NCBI GenBank assembly: GCA_029168955.1
Contig: JAPDOI010001311.1
Span: 62,001 to 126,000 of the forward strand
From: Aplectana chamaeleonis
Taxonomy: Eukaryota; Nematoda; Chromadorea; Rhabditida; Cosmocercidae
Direction of reading: 5' to 3'
DNA length: 64,000 nucleotides
Shown here: positions 10,140 to 19,899 of the stretch, in pieces
Numbering within the stretch: the stretch's first letter is position 1
Layout: every line of letters starts with the position of its first letter
Notes under the pieces: model-generated
Told to the model about the DNA's origin: nothing
The model's database searches: none
The model's input: only the letters and a program-made list of their open reading frames with translations
Position numbers and translations under genes: made by a program

Positions 10140-11355
10140 TAGCAAAGTGCCTTCAAGGGAGCGGCCTGTTACGCTCTCTAATTCCGTAGTGCAGGAATTT
10201 TCGGGTCCACGCGACGCTCGCTAAAGCCCGCATATACTGCATCAAAGGTGTAAGGGTGCAAGCTCTGAGCATACTCCACGCAAAAACAAAGGCGAAATTC
10301 TCTATTTTGATCTCGCTGTCGCTAAGCCCGTGAATTCTCGCCTTAATTGTTGCGAGAATTTATGGGCCAGTGTTGGGCAGGCTTGTGACAGGTCGCAACG
10401 GGGGAGGTCGTAAAAATTCCGGTAATTTTTGAACAAAAATGAAAATTTGAGGGGGGGGGAGTGGGCTCGTAAAATTTTAGGAAAAAATGGCGTTTAGCTT
10501 CCAATCACTTGGAAAGGTAGAATGAGGTAGGAGTAGTAAGTCGCGTAGTTAGTAAGTGGTAAGTAAATTCATTTTTTTCCAATTTTATCCATGAAAAATA
10601 ACCGTTGCGTCTGTAACCCCGGGTTGTATCTGTGGCTCCAACGCCGGTCCCAACGAGGATTGGCTTAAAAAAGGAATGATTCTGCGAAGAGTAGCAGAGT
10701 TATATGTGGACTTCAAGATGTCAAATTAAAGAGATTTAGTACTAATTATAGGGGCCACGATTTTGGTCGTGAAATTTTTCCATCCCAAGAAGGGGGGGGG
10801 TTGTAAAAATTTTGGTCCACAGAGGGGTCGTAAAATTTTGGTCACCGGCCGCAACGGCCTGCTCAACCATGTTATGGGATTAGCGACAGCCTGTGTTGAA
10901 CAGCGATCTCATCCCGCGTTGGCTACGCTGAACGCATGGATGCCGTTCGTAGTGCTGGTCCAGTCCTCTCGCGAATCGATTACTCGATACTCTGTAGCTG
11001 ATCGTGGAGGGTGACCCCGAACCGCTCTCTGGAAGACCGTGCCAACGATACATTTGACCGCGGGGACGCTGCAGGCCGTGGAAAGAAAGGGCAGTGCGGT
11101 CGATCGCAGCGGAGATCGCCCTATAGTACTGATCAGGACAGGGTGGATCGATCAAGGCGAGAATCTTCCACCGTTTTTCCCGCATTCTCGGCAAGAATTT
11201 CCGTAGTTCTTGAAGGTGTTGTAGCTAAAATTCCACCAACTGGGGCTAATATGTCCGTAGTTTATGTAAATTCTCGCGATAAAATTAGACGAGATACCTC
11301 CAAAGCCCCGGGGATGTAATGTACTCGTGTGAAGCATTTCGCGACCCGTCGGCGA
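10140..11355 (+). mobile_element. About 700-bp non-coding repeat 'X', copy 1, split by a hAT-type element
   Basis: Matches 24380-25060 in inverted orientation over several blocks: GTAAATTCTCGCGATAAAAT / its mirror near 24450, GCTAAAATTCCACCAACTGG, GCGACAGCCTGTGTTGAA, and the end block with GGGAGCGGCCTG. It has terminal similarity in inverted form. With the 504-bp insertion removed the lengths agree (about 0.7 kb). No coding potential. Confidence 0.65.
10368..10871. mobile_element. hAT-type non-autonomous element, 504 bp
   Basis: Starts CAGTGTTGGGCAGGC and ends GCCTGCTCAACCATG, imperfect inverted termini of the typical hAT form. It is flanked by TTATGGGC (10360-10367) and TTATGGGA (10872-10879), a 7/8 match for an 8-bp target duplication. 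The homologous site in repeat X at about 24845-24855 lacks the element, which confirms the insertion. The interior has G-runs and GGTCGTAAAATTTTGGTC-like repeats. Confidence 0.8.
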
Positions 11356-11587
11356 AGAACAGATTCTCCCAGGAAGAATTATTTCTTAACTTTTTTGAAA
11401 CTTCTATGTTTTTACGTTTTTCCCAAATTGTAGAGGCTGTTTTCTCCACGGTAGTAGAACTCTGAATATGTGACATTTCATAGCAAATCAAAATGTGATA
11501 GGCTCTCTACCGCAATAATCAACTTCAAAAACAAGGTTAAATATAGAATCAACCTAATTTCTTTACAAGAAAATCGGACAGCTCTGA

Positions 11588-11905
11588 CTGATCGGCGAAC
11601 GTAAGGTGCGTCCGAATGAGATTGGCGGCCCATGCCGCCGGCGCGCTTGGCAGGCGGCCGTCGCGTTCGCCGCTCTCGGACGAGCATGCGAAAAGTCCCC
11701 ACCGCCATCGACTACGAACGGGGCCGGCACCGGCTGGCAGCAAGCACTGCGCCGATCAATCTGCTCTGCAGACGGTGGGAGAGGGGACGGCCGTTCTTGA
11801 AATCCAACACTCGTCCGAGGGCGGCACATGCGACGGCCGCCTGCCAAGCATGCCGGCCGCGTGGGCCGCAATTACCATTTGGGCACACTTTATTCATTGC
11901 GAAGT
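11588..11905. mobile_element. CG-rich fold-back element
   Basis: Left arm GCGTCCGAATGAGATTGGCG then GCCCATGCCGCC and GGCAGGCGGCCGTCGC; right arm GCGACGGCCGCCTGCC then GGCCGCGTGGGCCGCAATTA and CATTTGGGCAC. The arms pair over about 85 bp around a 120-bp centre. Overlapping frames on both strands are by-products of the CG bias. Confidence 0.65.
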
Positions 11906-12970
11906 GCCTTTTTCACATCTAAATGGAAGAATATAGCACGCTAGCAGCATATAGCTACGGAAACTCTGCCAGATATAAGCTCTTACCACGAAACCTGTGG
12001 CAAATACTATAAGGCACGCCTAAACATCCGCCAAGCAGCCATACTCAGGCATGGGAGCGGTTATTCCGCGGGGGAATGTCGGTTGCCCCTCCCTGGTCAT
12101 CCAGCGTATAACCGATACTGTTTCCTCCGTACAGCCGCACAGACTCGTGGGCGGTTACTCGGCGGGGAACGTTTCGGTTGATCGGCTGGGGCATCTGCTG
12201 GACAACCGATCTTCCACCGCCAATCAACCGATATCACACCGCGGTACAACCGAACCAGATTTCCGGTCACGCGCTTTCCAATACATTCTGGGTATTCCCG
12301 GGTCCGCAGAGGGGACCCCGGAAAATCCCTATTGGCGTCCCCACAAAAGAGGTGATACCACGGTCCACGGTGGGGTGCACCCTCCTGCGGACCATGAGGA
12401 GATGACCCTACAGTTGGGTACCACCCCCCCCCCCCCGAGCCGTGGGGAGCCCCCTCCCCTCGGCGACAAAAATTATCCTCCGGTATCCGGCGGATCTTCC
12501 GGAAGGTGACTCGAGGTCACCTTCCAGGTCCAGCTCCGAAAAGCTGACTGAGGCTCACGGTGAGATGAGGCCTTTTATACCCCTATCAATGTTAATACTT
12601 TTGTCTAAACATGTTGATGCCGGCGCACCCATCTTTTTGGTCCGAGTTGCGGAACGTGTCACATATTTGACGGTAGAGCACGTCCCGTCGTTGCACCGTC
12701 AGCCCCTTTCCACCGCCAAATAACCGTCTCCGTGAATTGAATTTCTCTCTATCTGCGGTACAACCGGCAATTCGACTCCTCCCCATTTTGGCTCCCGCTG
12801 TCGCACCGACAAGCCTTTTTACCCCGCTGAACAACCGTCAGCGTGTCTGAGTATCGGTCTGATTTTGGTTTGAAAAGTGAAGCTTTAATCTGTCAGAACG
12901 CCCGCGAGTGGATGAGTGAGAAATCGACGTGTTTTCATGTGAAAAAAAAACAGTTACTCGCACTTCAATT
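11906..12970. other. CG-rich unknown repeat DNA
   Basis: Contains repeated CGGTT / AACCG blocks such as TTCCACCGCCAA (near 12210 and 12708) and GCGGTACAACCG (near 12240 and 12755), and a short perfect palindrome with arms GGAAGGTGAC at 12500-12524. Probably a degenerate element; boundaries not seen. Confidence 0.35.
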
Positions 12971-12975
12971 ATTTT

Positions 12976-13228
12976 CATAGTCGGATAAAAAAGTCGACTT
13001 TTTATTCGAAAAGTCTATTCGAGAAGTTTATTTGAAAAGTCGAATATTCGAAAAAGTGCGATATCCGACTATAGTCGAAAAGTCGAATATTTGAAAAAGT
13101 GCGACATCCGACTATAGTCGAAAAGTCGAATATTCGAAAAAGTGCGATATCCGACTATAGTCGAAAAGTCGAATATTCGAAAAAGTGCGATATCCGACTA
13201 TAGTCGAAAAGTCGGATATTCGAAATGA
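12976..13228. repeat. 43-bp satellite tract, tract 2
   Basis: Same unit and same orientation as 9430-9795, also preceded by the lead sequence GTCGGATAAAAAAGTCGA. About four regular units follow. Confidence 0.85.
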
Positions 13229-14189
13229 ATTTCATTTGGAACAATTATACAGTGCAGCGTATCACAATTAAACCGACGTCTGCCCTTACGTCAGAGTGAT
13301 AGAAACAGCGTTGGAGGGAGAGAAACGCAGGCGCGGGTTAACCGTGCGCAATAAGTCCTCGGGAGGACTTATTGCGAGTGGTAAATTGACCGGTCTGCGC
13401 ATCCTCAACACAACGCTCTCTCACACAGTCTGCTCCAAGATCTTCAATTCGTCGTTAGCAGGCGGTATCACTTGGTCAGCACCCGATGAGTTTTCCGCCA
13501 CTGACAACGGACAATCAATTGAATGACCGCGCCTTGACCACGCAAAAAAACTTTTTAATTCCCTAATTGCTTGTTTGCACCTGAGGTTTTCGACTACTCA
13601 GACGAATATGAGGACCGACCGCGCGCAACAATAGGCCCGACTTCGGGATCGGCGACGTTCCGACCGCACCATTGCGCGCGTTCCGACCGGTAGTTAGCGC
13701 GGTCGGACCGAAATTGGCGACGTTCCGACCGCATCATTGCGCGCGTTCCAACCGGTATACCGGCGCGGTCAGTACGGAAGTGTGCGCGTTCCAAACGCAA
13801 CTCTGCATCACGGCACTTTGCGTTCGGACCGCGGGCAAGTATGAAACCACGGGCCCTGCCCAGTGGGCGGAGCTTAGAACAGCGCAATACGCTAGCAGGG
13901 AACCCTCCAGTCGTGACGCCCACTACTGGCTGTTATACTCTCTAACAGCCAGCAGTGGAGATCTTAATTTGGGCGCTGGCGTGTTGCAGAAGATAATGTA
14001 CAGTTCAGACTCGCAAATTTATTGATAAAGTAATCACTTGATAATACATGAGCAAGTACTGAAACGATAATAGTACAACAAATTCTTCCTCACACAGGAA
14101 CAGCTACATACAGAATTATGCAACAACTGTTGCAGTGAATTTACGACATCGTATTTTTCAGAATATGAAGGAAACTTTTCAAAACTTAT

Positions 14190-14750
14190 CAGTAGTGTTT
14201 TGAGAACCATAATACACCCCCCCACACAACGATCACCTCTTGTTTTTTGAATACCTACGCCCTTCAGTGAATGTGGTGAGCACTCCTTCTGAAGCTCCGC
14301 CCACTTTCCTAAACTCGTCAATATTGCTTTGAGAACCATAATGCGTCCCCAACTACTTACCACTCACGTTTCTTCGATTCCCTACGCACTTTAGCCGCTG
14401 TTGTGCGCACTCCTTCTGAAGCCCCGCCCACTTTCCAAAACATATCAGTATTGTTTAACCATAATACGCACCCCCAAAAAAACTGTCTGCTCACAATTTT
14501 TTCCAATCCCTCCGCAGTTTAGCCGATGTTGTGCGCAATCCTTCTGAAGCCCCGCCCACTTTCCAAAACATCACTACTGTTTTGAGAACCATAAAGCGAC
14601 CCCTCACAAAAAAACTGTTTCCTCACGCCCCACGTTTTTTTTTCGAATCCCTACGCACTTTAGCCGATGTTGTGCGCACTCCTCCTGAAGCCCCGCCCAC
14701 TTTTCACAACTTTCACTCACGCCTTGATATCCCTTATCTTCTTTTCACAA
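14190..14750. repeat. Tandem repeat, about 130-bp unit
   Basis: At least four imperfect units sharing CACTCCTTCTGAAGCCCCGC then CCACTTTCC, TTTTGAGAACCATAATGCG and CCTACGCACTTTAGCCGATG. Inside the larger TIR element. Confidence 0.75.
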
Positions 14751-14909
14751 CGCTAATTGTTTACTTACTAGAATCCCTTTACACCTTTCACGATCTGCTT
14801 ACATCTAAAAAACCCTACACCCTTAGCCGTTCTCAATAATTATCATTGAATTACCTATTGTTAACTTCGCTTAAACTGTGCATGCAATCAGAAGACGATT
14901 TGAACACGT

Positions 14910-15560
14910 ATAGAATCAACGGGAACACAGAATCACAGAATGGGAAGAGAGAGAAACGAAGAAAAACATCAAAAAAGCAAGATAGTACGAGCATCGCAGC
15001 AAAAAAAAATTATTCATGCGTGAAGTTAAATGCGTTCTCGGCCGCTACACACCATGCATTTACTCTCACGTCTGAATTTGTTGGCGCGCGGTCAGTCCTA
15101 AATCGTGGCGATTTCTGCGCGCTTTACAGAGTTGCGAGCGGTCAGAACGGTTTGTGATGGCGGCCGCAATTCGCGCAAACGTGGTCGGAACGCAGAATCA
15201 ACGGGAACACAGAATCACAGAATGGGAAGAGAGAGAAACGAAGAAAAACATCAAAAAAAGCAAGATAGTACGAGCACCGCAGCAAAAAAATTAATTCACG
15301 CGTGGAGTTAAATGCATTCATAGAATCAACGGGAACACAGAATCACAGAATGGGAAGAGAGAGAAACGAAGAAAAACATCAAAAAAGCAAGATAGTACGA
15401 GCACCGCAGCGAAAAAAAATTAATTCACGCGTGGAGTTAAATGCGTTCTCGGCCGCTACACACCATGCATTTTCTCTCACGTCTGAATTTGTTGGCGCGC
15501 GGTCAGTCCTAAATCGTGGCGATTCCTGCGCGCTTTACAGAGTTGCGAACGGTTTGTGAT
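14910..15560. repeat. Three direct repeats of a 125- to 250-bp block
   Basis: Blocks start near 14910, 15192 and 15322 with AGAATCAACGGGAACACAGA and continue through an A-rich GAAGAAAAACATCAAAAA stretch. The first and third continue into TTGGCGCGCGGTCAGTCC; the second is cut short. Confidence 0.85.
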
Positions 15561-15839
15561 GGCGGCCGCAAATCGCGCAAACGTGGTCGGAACGCGCTCA
15601 ACTTTTTGTGATCGTTCCGACCGCGAGCGTTGCGCGCGTTCGGTCCTAAAACTTTTTTTGCGCGCGATCGGAACGGTTCCTGCACGCGGTCGGTACTAAG
15701 GGGGAAAATTTGCGCGCGGTCAGTCCTACCATTTGTCTGAGTACGTAACCTATCTCACCTCAAGGTAAGGGTGCAAATAGTAACTGAATGAAGCTGCAAT
15801 TGAAATTAGTCTTTCATTATTTCATTATTTGGGTGTATT

Positions 15840-16474
15840 ACAATACAGGCCGTATCTTTTGCGTTTTGGACGAAAAAGACGCAAAAACGCGTCTTTTGCG
15901 TCCTTTTTTCATAACTCTGTTCAAAGTGGCCCATTCTGGAATCTGAAGAGATATTTGGAATCAGCATTGAGAGCTCTTTCTTTTGAGCCCTCACATGTCT
16001 TACTCTGCAATAAGGCATATAGGCGTGACACAATCAATCGAGTGCGCGAAACGCGGAGGTGGAATTGTGGTCGGAGGATTGAATGTGTTTATATAACCGT
16101 TGTGTATACCCTAATGGAACACTCTGAAGGGATTTTGACTGACATATAGGGATATAAAGTTCGATTTCTCCCATTTCCAAGTATCCATATCTATGTCACT
16201 TCCCGGGTCACGCTCTCGGCGCAAACGGTACCAATCAACCTGAGACTCGGCCAATAACCCTTTCTTTGTGATCCTTTCCCGAAATAGCACTACAGCAGCC
16301 CAATCTGGACAACTCGATTTCCCCACCTTCAGATGTGCCAAAACAGCGTTTTTTTGCCTTTTTGACGCCCCGGGAGACCCAACAGTCGCTCTTCTCTAGG
16401 GCGCAAAACATCCGAGGGAGGTTACAAGTACGCATAGTGAAGACTCTTCCAGGACAGTAACAACCGGTCTGGAT
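15840..16474 (-). repeat. Diverged repeat arm, interrupted by a hAT-type element (continues at 18506)
   Basis: Inverted counterpart of about 22150-23217. It shares the block encoding RRDTINRVRETRRWNCG, the TTTTGCGTCTTTTTCGTCC block, and the GGTACCAATCGACCTGAG-like block. The match resumes at 18506 after the 2-kb insertion. Short frames here are not recognised as genes. Confidence 0.65.
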
Positions 16475-17115
16475 AAGGGATGTGCGGAAATTTTTTAAAA
16501 AATTTCAGAAAACAGAAAACAGAAAATAGAGTTTGTCAGAAAACAGAAATCAGAAAACAGAAAAGCCAAAATGGCCAGAAAACAGAAAACAGAAATCAGA
16601 AAACAGAAAAGTTTCAGAAAAAATACTCATTGCATTTTAACTTTTTTTTCTAGAGAAAGGAGAGTGTAATTATGAACATCTTTGCTATACCTGTAATACA
16701 ATATCTACGAGACTGGACAAATAACTAATAAGACATTGGCAGTAGCGATGGCACGTCAATGACAGGTAGATCATCATTGAAGGCACTCACTCTGAGAGTT
16801 TCAGCCGAGAATTAGGCCACCAGGCTCCACAGCGGTTCTTAATCTGCTATTTCTCGAATATTTCTTGAACGTTTCTTGATTATGAGGCGGCTAAGGTCAT
16901 GTTGTTCACGAAACAGCCTAGAAGTAGCCGAGCAATAACCGAGAAATAACCAAGACGTGACTGGCACACTAACACGCGACGCGGCCTTTCTCGGCTCGCC
17001 GAGCAGCCGCCATGGCCTCCTGCAGCTCGGCGGGGCTTCCTGGTACTAGGCGGGGTCCAAGTACCGTAAACTTGGGTAGTAGCGGTGTTGACATCCAAAT
17101 AATGCCTCAGCAATG

Positions 17116-17278
17116 CCTCGGGACAGGGGCTCTCTACACACCGAGGGAGGAGTTGTCCCGCCTTTTGCGGCTCTAATTCCACTCGGGACCACTTCGCTCG
17201 CGTTGAGTGGCGTGACATTTCAAACTGCAAAAGTGGGACAACTCCTCCTTCGGTGTGTAGACAGCCCCTGTCCCAATG
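17116..17278. repeat. Palindrome inside the hAT-type element
   Basis: Arms about 50 bp: GGGACAGGGGCTCTCTACAC then CGAGGGAGGAGTTGTCCC, mirrored by GGGACAACTCCTCCTTCGGT then GTGTAGACAGCCCCTGTCCC. Confidence 0.85.
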
Positions 17279-17279
17279 C

Positions 17280-17530
17280 CTCGTGTACAGTTCAACTCCG
17301 CATTGTCGTTCAGTCCGCAAAATGCACGCCAATTGCGAAGCGTGCTGCGGCGCGGTTGCGAGTATCCTCAGACAGGGATGTAGGGTCACCCGGTCGGTTT
17401 TTGCCTTTGATGCCCAGGTGATCCCACATCCCTGTCTGAGGATACTCAACCGCGCCGCAGCACGCTTTCGCAATCAGCGTGCATTTTGCGGACTGAACGG
17501 CAATGCGGAGTTGAACTGTACATACCTTGG
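17280..17530. repeat. Palindrome inside the hAT-type element
   Basis: Arms of about 105 bp directly next to the previous palindrome. Left has TACAGTTCAACTCCGCATTG and GAGTATCCTCAGACAGGGAT; right has ATCCCTGTCTGAGGATACTC and CAATGCGGAGTTGAACTGTA. Confidence 0.85.
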
Positions 17531-18105
17531 ATAGCACTATTTGGCGTCCATTTCGCGGCGAGCATTTTTTGGCGGTTATTTCTAGGCTGTTACGCGGCAA
17601 CCAGCTACTTCCCGACCATTTTCCGGCTATCACGCAGAAAGCAGGCATTTCTTGGCTATTTATTGGCTATTGATCTGGTGAATTTCTCAGAAAACGTCAG
17701 TACGTCAGCACAGTAGGGGTTGAATCCCTCGTTGTCAGCAGTTGCTGTTAACAGCTAACAGCAGCAGTTGCTATTGATATCGAGGGGTTCAACCCCAGCA
17801 AGTGTTGGAATCATATACCGCAGTCAGCAGCAGCTGCTGCTGACAGCGAAGGTTTGCACTCGATCTTTGCCCTGGGATGCAACCCCTATTGTGCCGAAGT
17901 ACTGAGTAGGTGAGCAGGGTTCGCGATAAAATCAGTTGCTGAGTTCTCTTCAGGAGTATGCAGGTTTCGCCATCACAAAAGTGAGAAAAGCGAAAAGTTG
18001 CAGGAGAAACGCACAAAAACAGTTTAGAACAGCTGATTGGTGGGTGTGCGCACGCCCAAACTAACACGATTCATATAACTGCTGGTTTTCTCGTTTAGCG
18101 ACCTA

Positions 18106-18247
18106 TTCATGCTTTTGCGGAAGCGGCAACTGCCGCGCAATATCAGAAGAAAAATGAGAAATGAGATGTTTGATACCGTTACCGAGCATCGGACTTCTCA
18201 TTTTCTATTGATAATCCGCGGCATTTGCTGCTTCGCAAAAGTATCAA
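18106..18247. repeat. Fold-back, 142 bp, inside the hAT-type element
   Basis: Left arm CATGCTTTTGCGGAAGCGGC then AATGAGAAATGAGATG; right arm TCGGACTTCTCATTTTCTAT then GCTGCTTCGCAAAAGTA, imperfectly mirrored. Confidence 0.6.
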
Positions 18248-18505
18248 TACGGTGTAACAGCAAGGCGAAAGACGGCAAAACAAACATACATAGAAATTGA
18301 GTTCATTGTGGGCAAGGTGACAACCAGCAATATTTTGTTCCTGAGCTGTCCAACAGACCTGGTTTTCGTTGATTTTTGCTGATTTTTTTCTGATTTTTGC
18401 AAGTTTTTCAGAAAACAGAAATCAGAAAACAGAAAGGCCAAAACGGCCAGAAAACAGAAATCAAAAAACAGAAAACAGAAATTTCCACACACCCCTGGTC
18501 TGGAT

Positions 18506-18720
18506 GCATCACCCGCCTAGCGACACCCCGGTGATTTGGGGAAAAAAGACCCGAAATCACTGCCGTCCCGTTCTCGGCTCAAATGGGACCTTTTTTATGA
18601 TCTTCTTGCAGATGAGCGCTACAGCAGCTCGATCGGGAGATTTCGATTGTTTCCAGTACTTGATGAGCGGGAAAAGCGTCAGACAATCCAAACTCCGACG
18701 CCAAAACCGCGCTGATGTTG
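18506..18720 (-). repeat. Continuation of the diverged repeat arm
   Basis: Contains CCGCCTAGCGACACCCCGGT then GATTT, and CGTCCCGTTCTCGGCTCAAA, the inverted counterparts of 22180-22260. It joins directly to 16474 once the hAT-type element and one target copy are removed. Confidence 0.7.
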
Positions 18721-19600
18721 GGTAAAGCTCTCTCTGAGTCTCTTCGCAATAATGTTCTCTTTCATAAAATGTATCAAAACCCGACAGGCGATGAAAATTC
18801 CAAAAGCCGTTACGTCGCGAAGATGCGCTCGTGGTGAAGTCTTACACGAGACCTTCGCAATGAACCCTGTTCACGGCGTTCCCACTCTAGTCCCAGGCCT
18901 TGCACGAAGCACGCAGTTCCTTCGTAGCATTCCGGAAGTGTTCTCAAAAATCGTCTTCACGTTTTCCACAGCACGTTCGGGAGAACATTTTCAACCTGGC
19001 AAAAACGCTCCACGAATGTCGAATGTTCGCAAACTCGCCTGAATATCACCATTTCTCGTGGCGTAATTCTGCTAACAACGATTTCCGACTGCTGTAACCG
19101 CTCCTCGTTAAGAATCAGCCCCATGCTGAACTTCATTTATTTTATCAGGTTTCCAGCGAGCGCATTGAGGCAGCGATCCTACGTTGCGCGAACGCACGTT
19201 CTCTCTCAAACCCGCTGCCAAGTTTACTGGAAAGGCAGAATCCTACGCCCTGCCAAGCTTCGATTATCATCCCATTACGTCGTGGCGGGCCTCCTCGTCT
19301 CCCCGTGATGACGGAGGCAGAGACGCAGAACCGCGCAGCAGAGAAGAAGAGCAACCGGTAGCGAGCCAGCCGGCCGTGTGGTGAGACGGGCCTCTCGCAT
19401 CATCCATTGATTCGTCATAGCGAGACGCGGAGGGTGTGAGATAGCGACACCATCCACAAACCACAGAAATCGTCCATCGCATTGCTGCGCAGGGTCTTCT
19501 TCGTGGGACCGCATCGCCTCACCCAGCCCCGCCCCTCATACGGGACGCTGACTAGGGTGCTTCTCCGTATCCCATGCGCCCTGAAACGAATGGGAGGACA
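18721..19600. other. Unassigned stretch
   Basis: Several short overlapping frames with mixed composition, some arginine-rich from CG bias. No motif, splice pattern or inverted repeat that I can support. Confidence 0.3.
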
Positions 19601-19603
19601 GTA

Positions 19604-19797
19604 TTGGGTGGTAGCCATCGTGTATCAACACTCGTGAGGAGGCGGGAGAAACGGGGGAGGAGCGAGGTTCCTGATTGGACGCAACACGAGCTAGCCCCGG
19701 CCCCCGGCTGTTGCGTCCAATCAGGAACCTCGCTCCTCCCCCGTTTCTCCCGCATCCTCAAGAGTGTTGATACACGATGGCCACCACCCACAGTATT
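19604..19797. mobile_element. Fold-back MITE, about 190 bp, arms about 90 bp
   Basis: Left arm GTATTGGGTGGTAGCCATCG then TGTATCAACACTCGTGAGGA and GAGGTTCCTGATTGGACGCA; right arm TGCGTCCAATCAGGAACCTC then AGAGTGTTGATACACGATGG and CCACCACCCACAGTATT. Centre near 19697. It lies immediately upstream of the LINE. Confidence 0.85.
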
Positions 19798-19899
19798 TCT
19801 CAGAAAATCGTGGTTGTCACATGTAGGTGACCTGCAGGTCGAGCGCCGGGGTCTGACATTCTGCGTCACTCTTTTCGTCTGTGACGCAGCAAGACGTCT

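Larger units (their letters stand above)
13571..15780. mobile_element. 2.2-kb non-coding TIR element with internal repeat arrays
   Basis: The left end has TTTGCACC, then ACTACTCAGACGAATATG and AGGACCGACCGCGCGCAA. The right end is its imperfect mirror: TTGCGCGCGGTCAGTCCTAC, then CATTTGTCTGAGTACG and GGTGCAAAT. The interior holds CG-rich GGTCGGAACG-type repeats at both sides, a tandem array at 14190-14750 and three long direct repeats at 14910-15560. No transposase; non-autonomous. Superfamily not determined. Confidence 0.65.
16475..18497. mobile_element. hAT-type non-autonomous element, 2,023 bp, perfect 8-bp target duplication
   Basis: Starts AAGGGATGTGCGGAAATTTT and ends AAATTTCCACACACCCCTG, inverted termini close to the CAGGGGTGTGC form common in hAT elements. 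It is flanked on both sides by GTCTGGAT (16467-16474 and 18498-18505). The homologous unfilled sequence is present once at about 22225-22300. Subterminal zones are CAGAAAACAGAAAT repeats (16500-16620 and 18400-18480). The interior is a set of nested palindromes (17116-17278, 17280-17530, 17700-17850, 18106-18247). No transposase coding. Confidence 0.9.

Noticed and set aside
11563..11936. Arginine/alanine-rich overlapping frames on both strands
   Set aside because: By-products of the CG-rich fold-back at 11588-11905; no motif and mirrored on the opposite strand.
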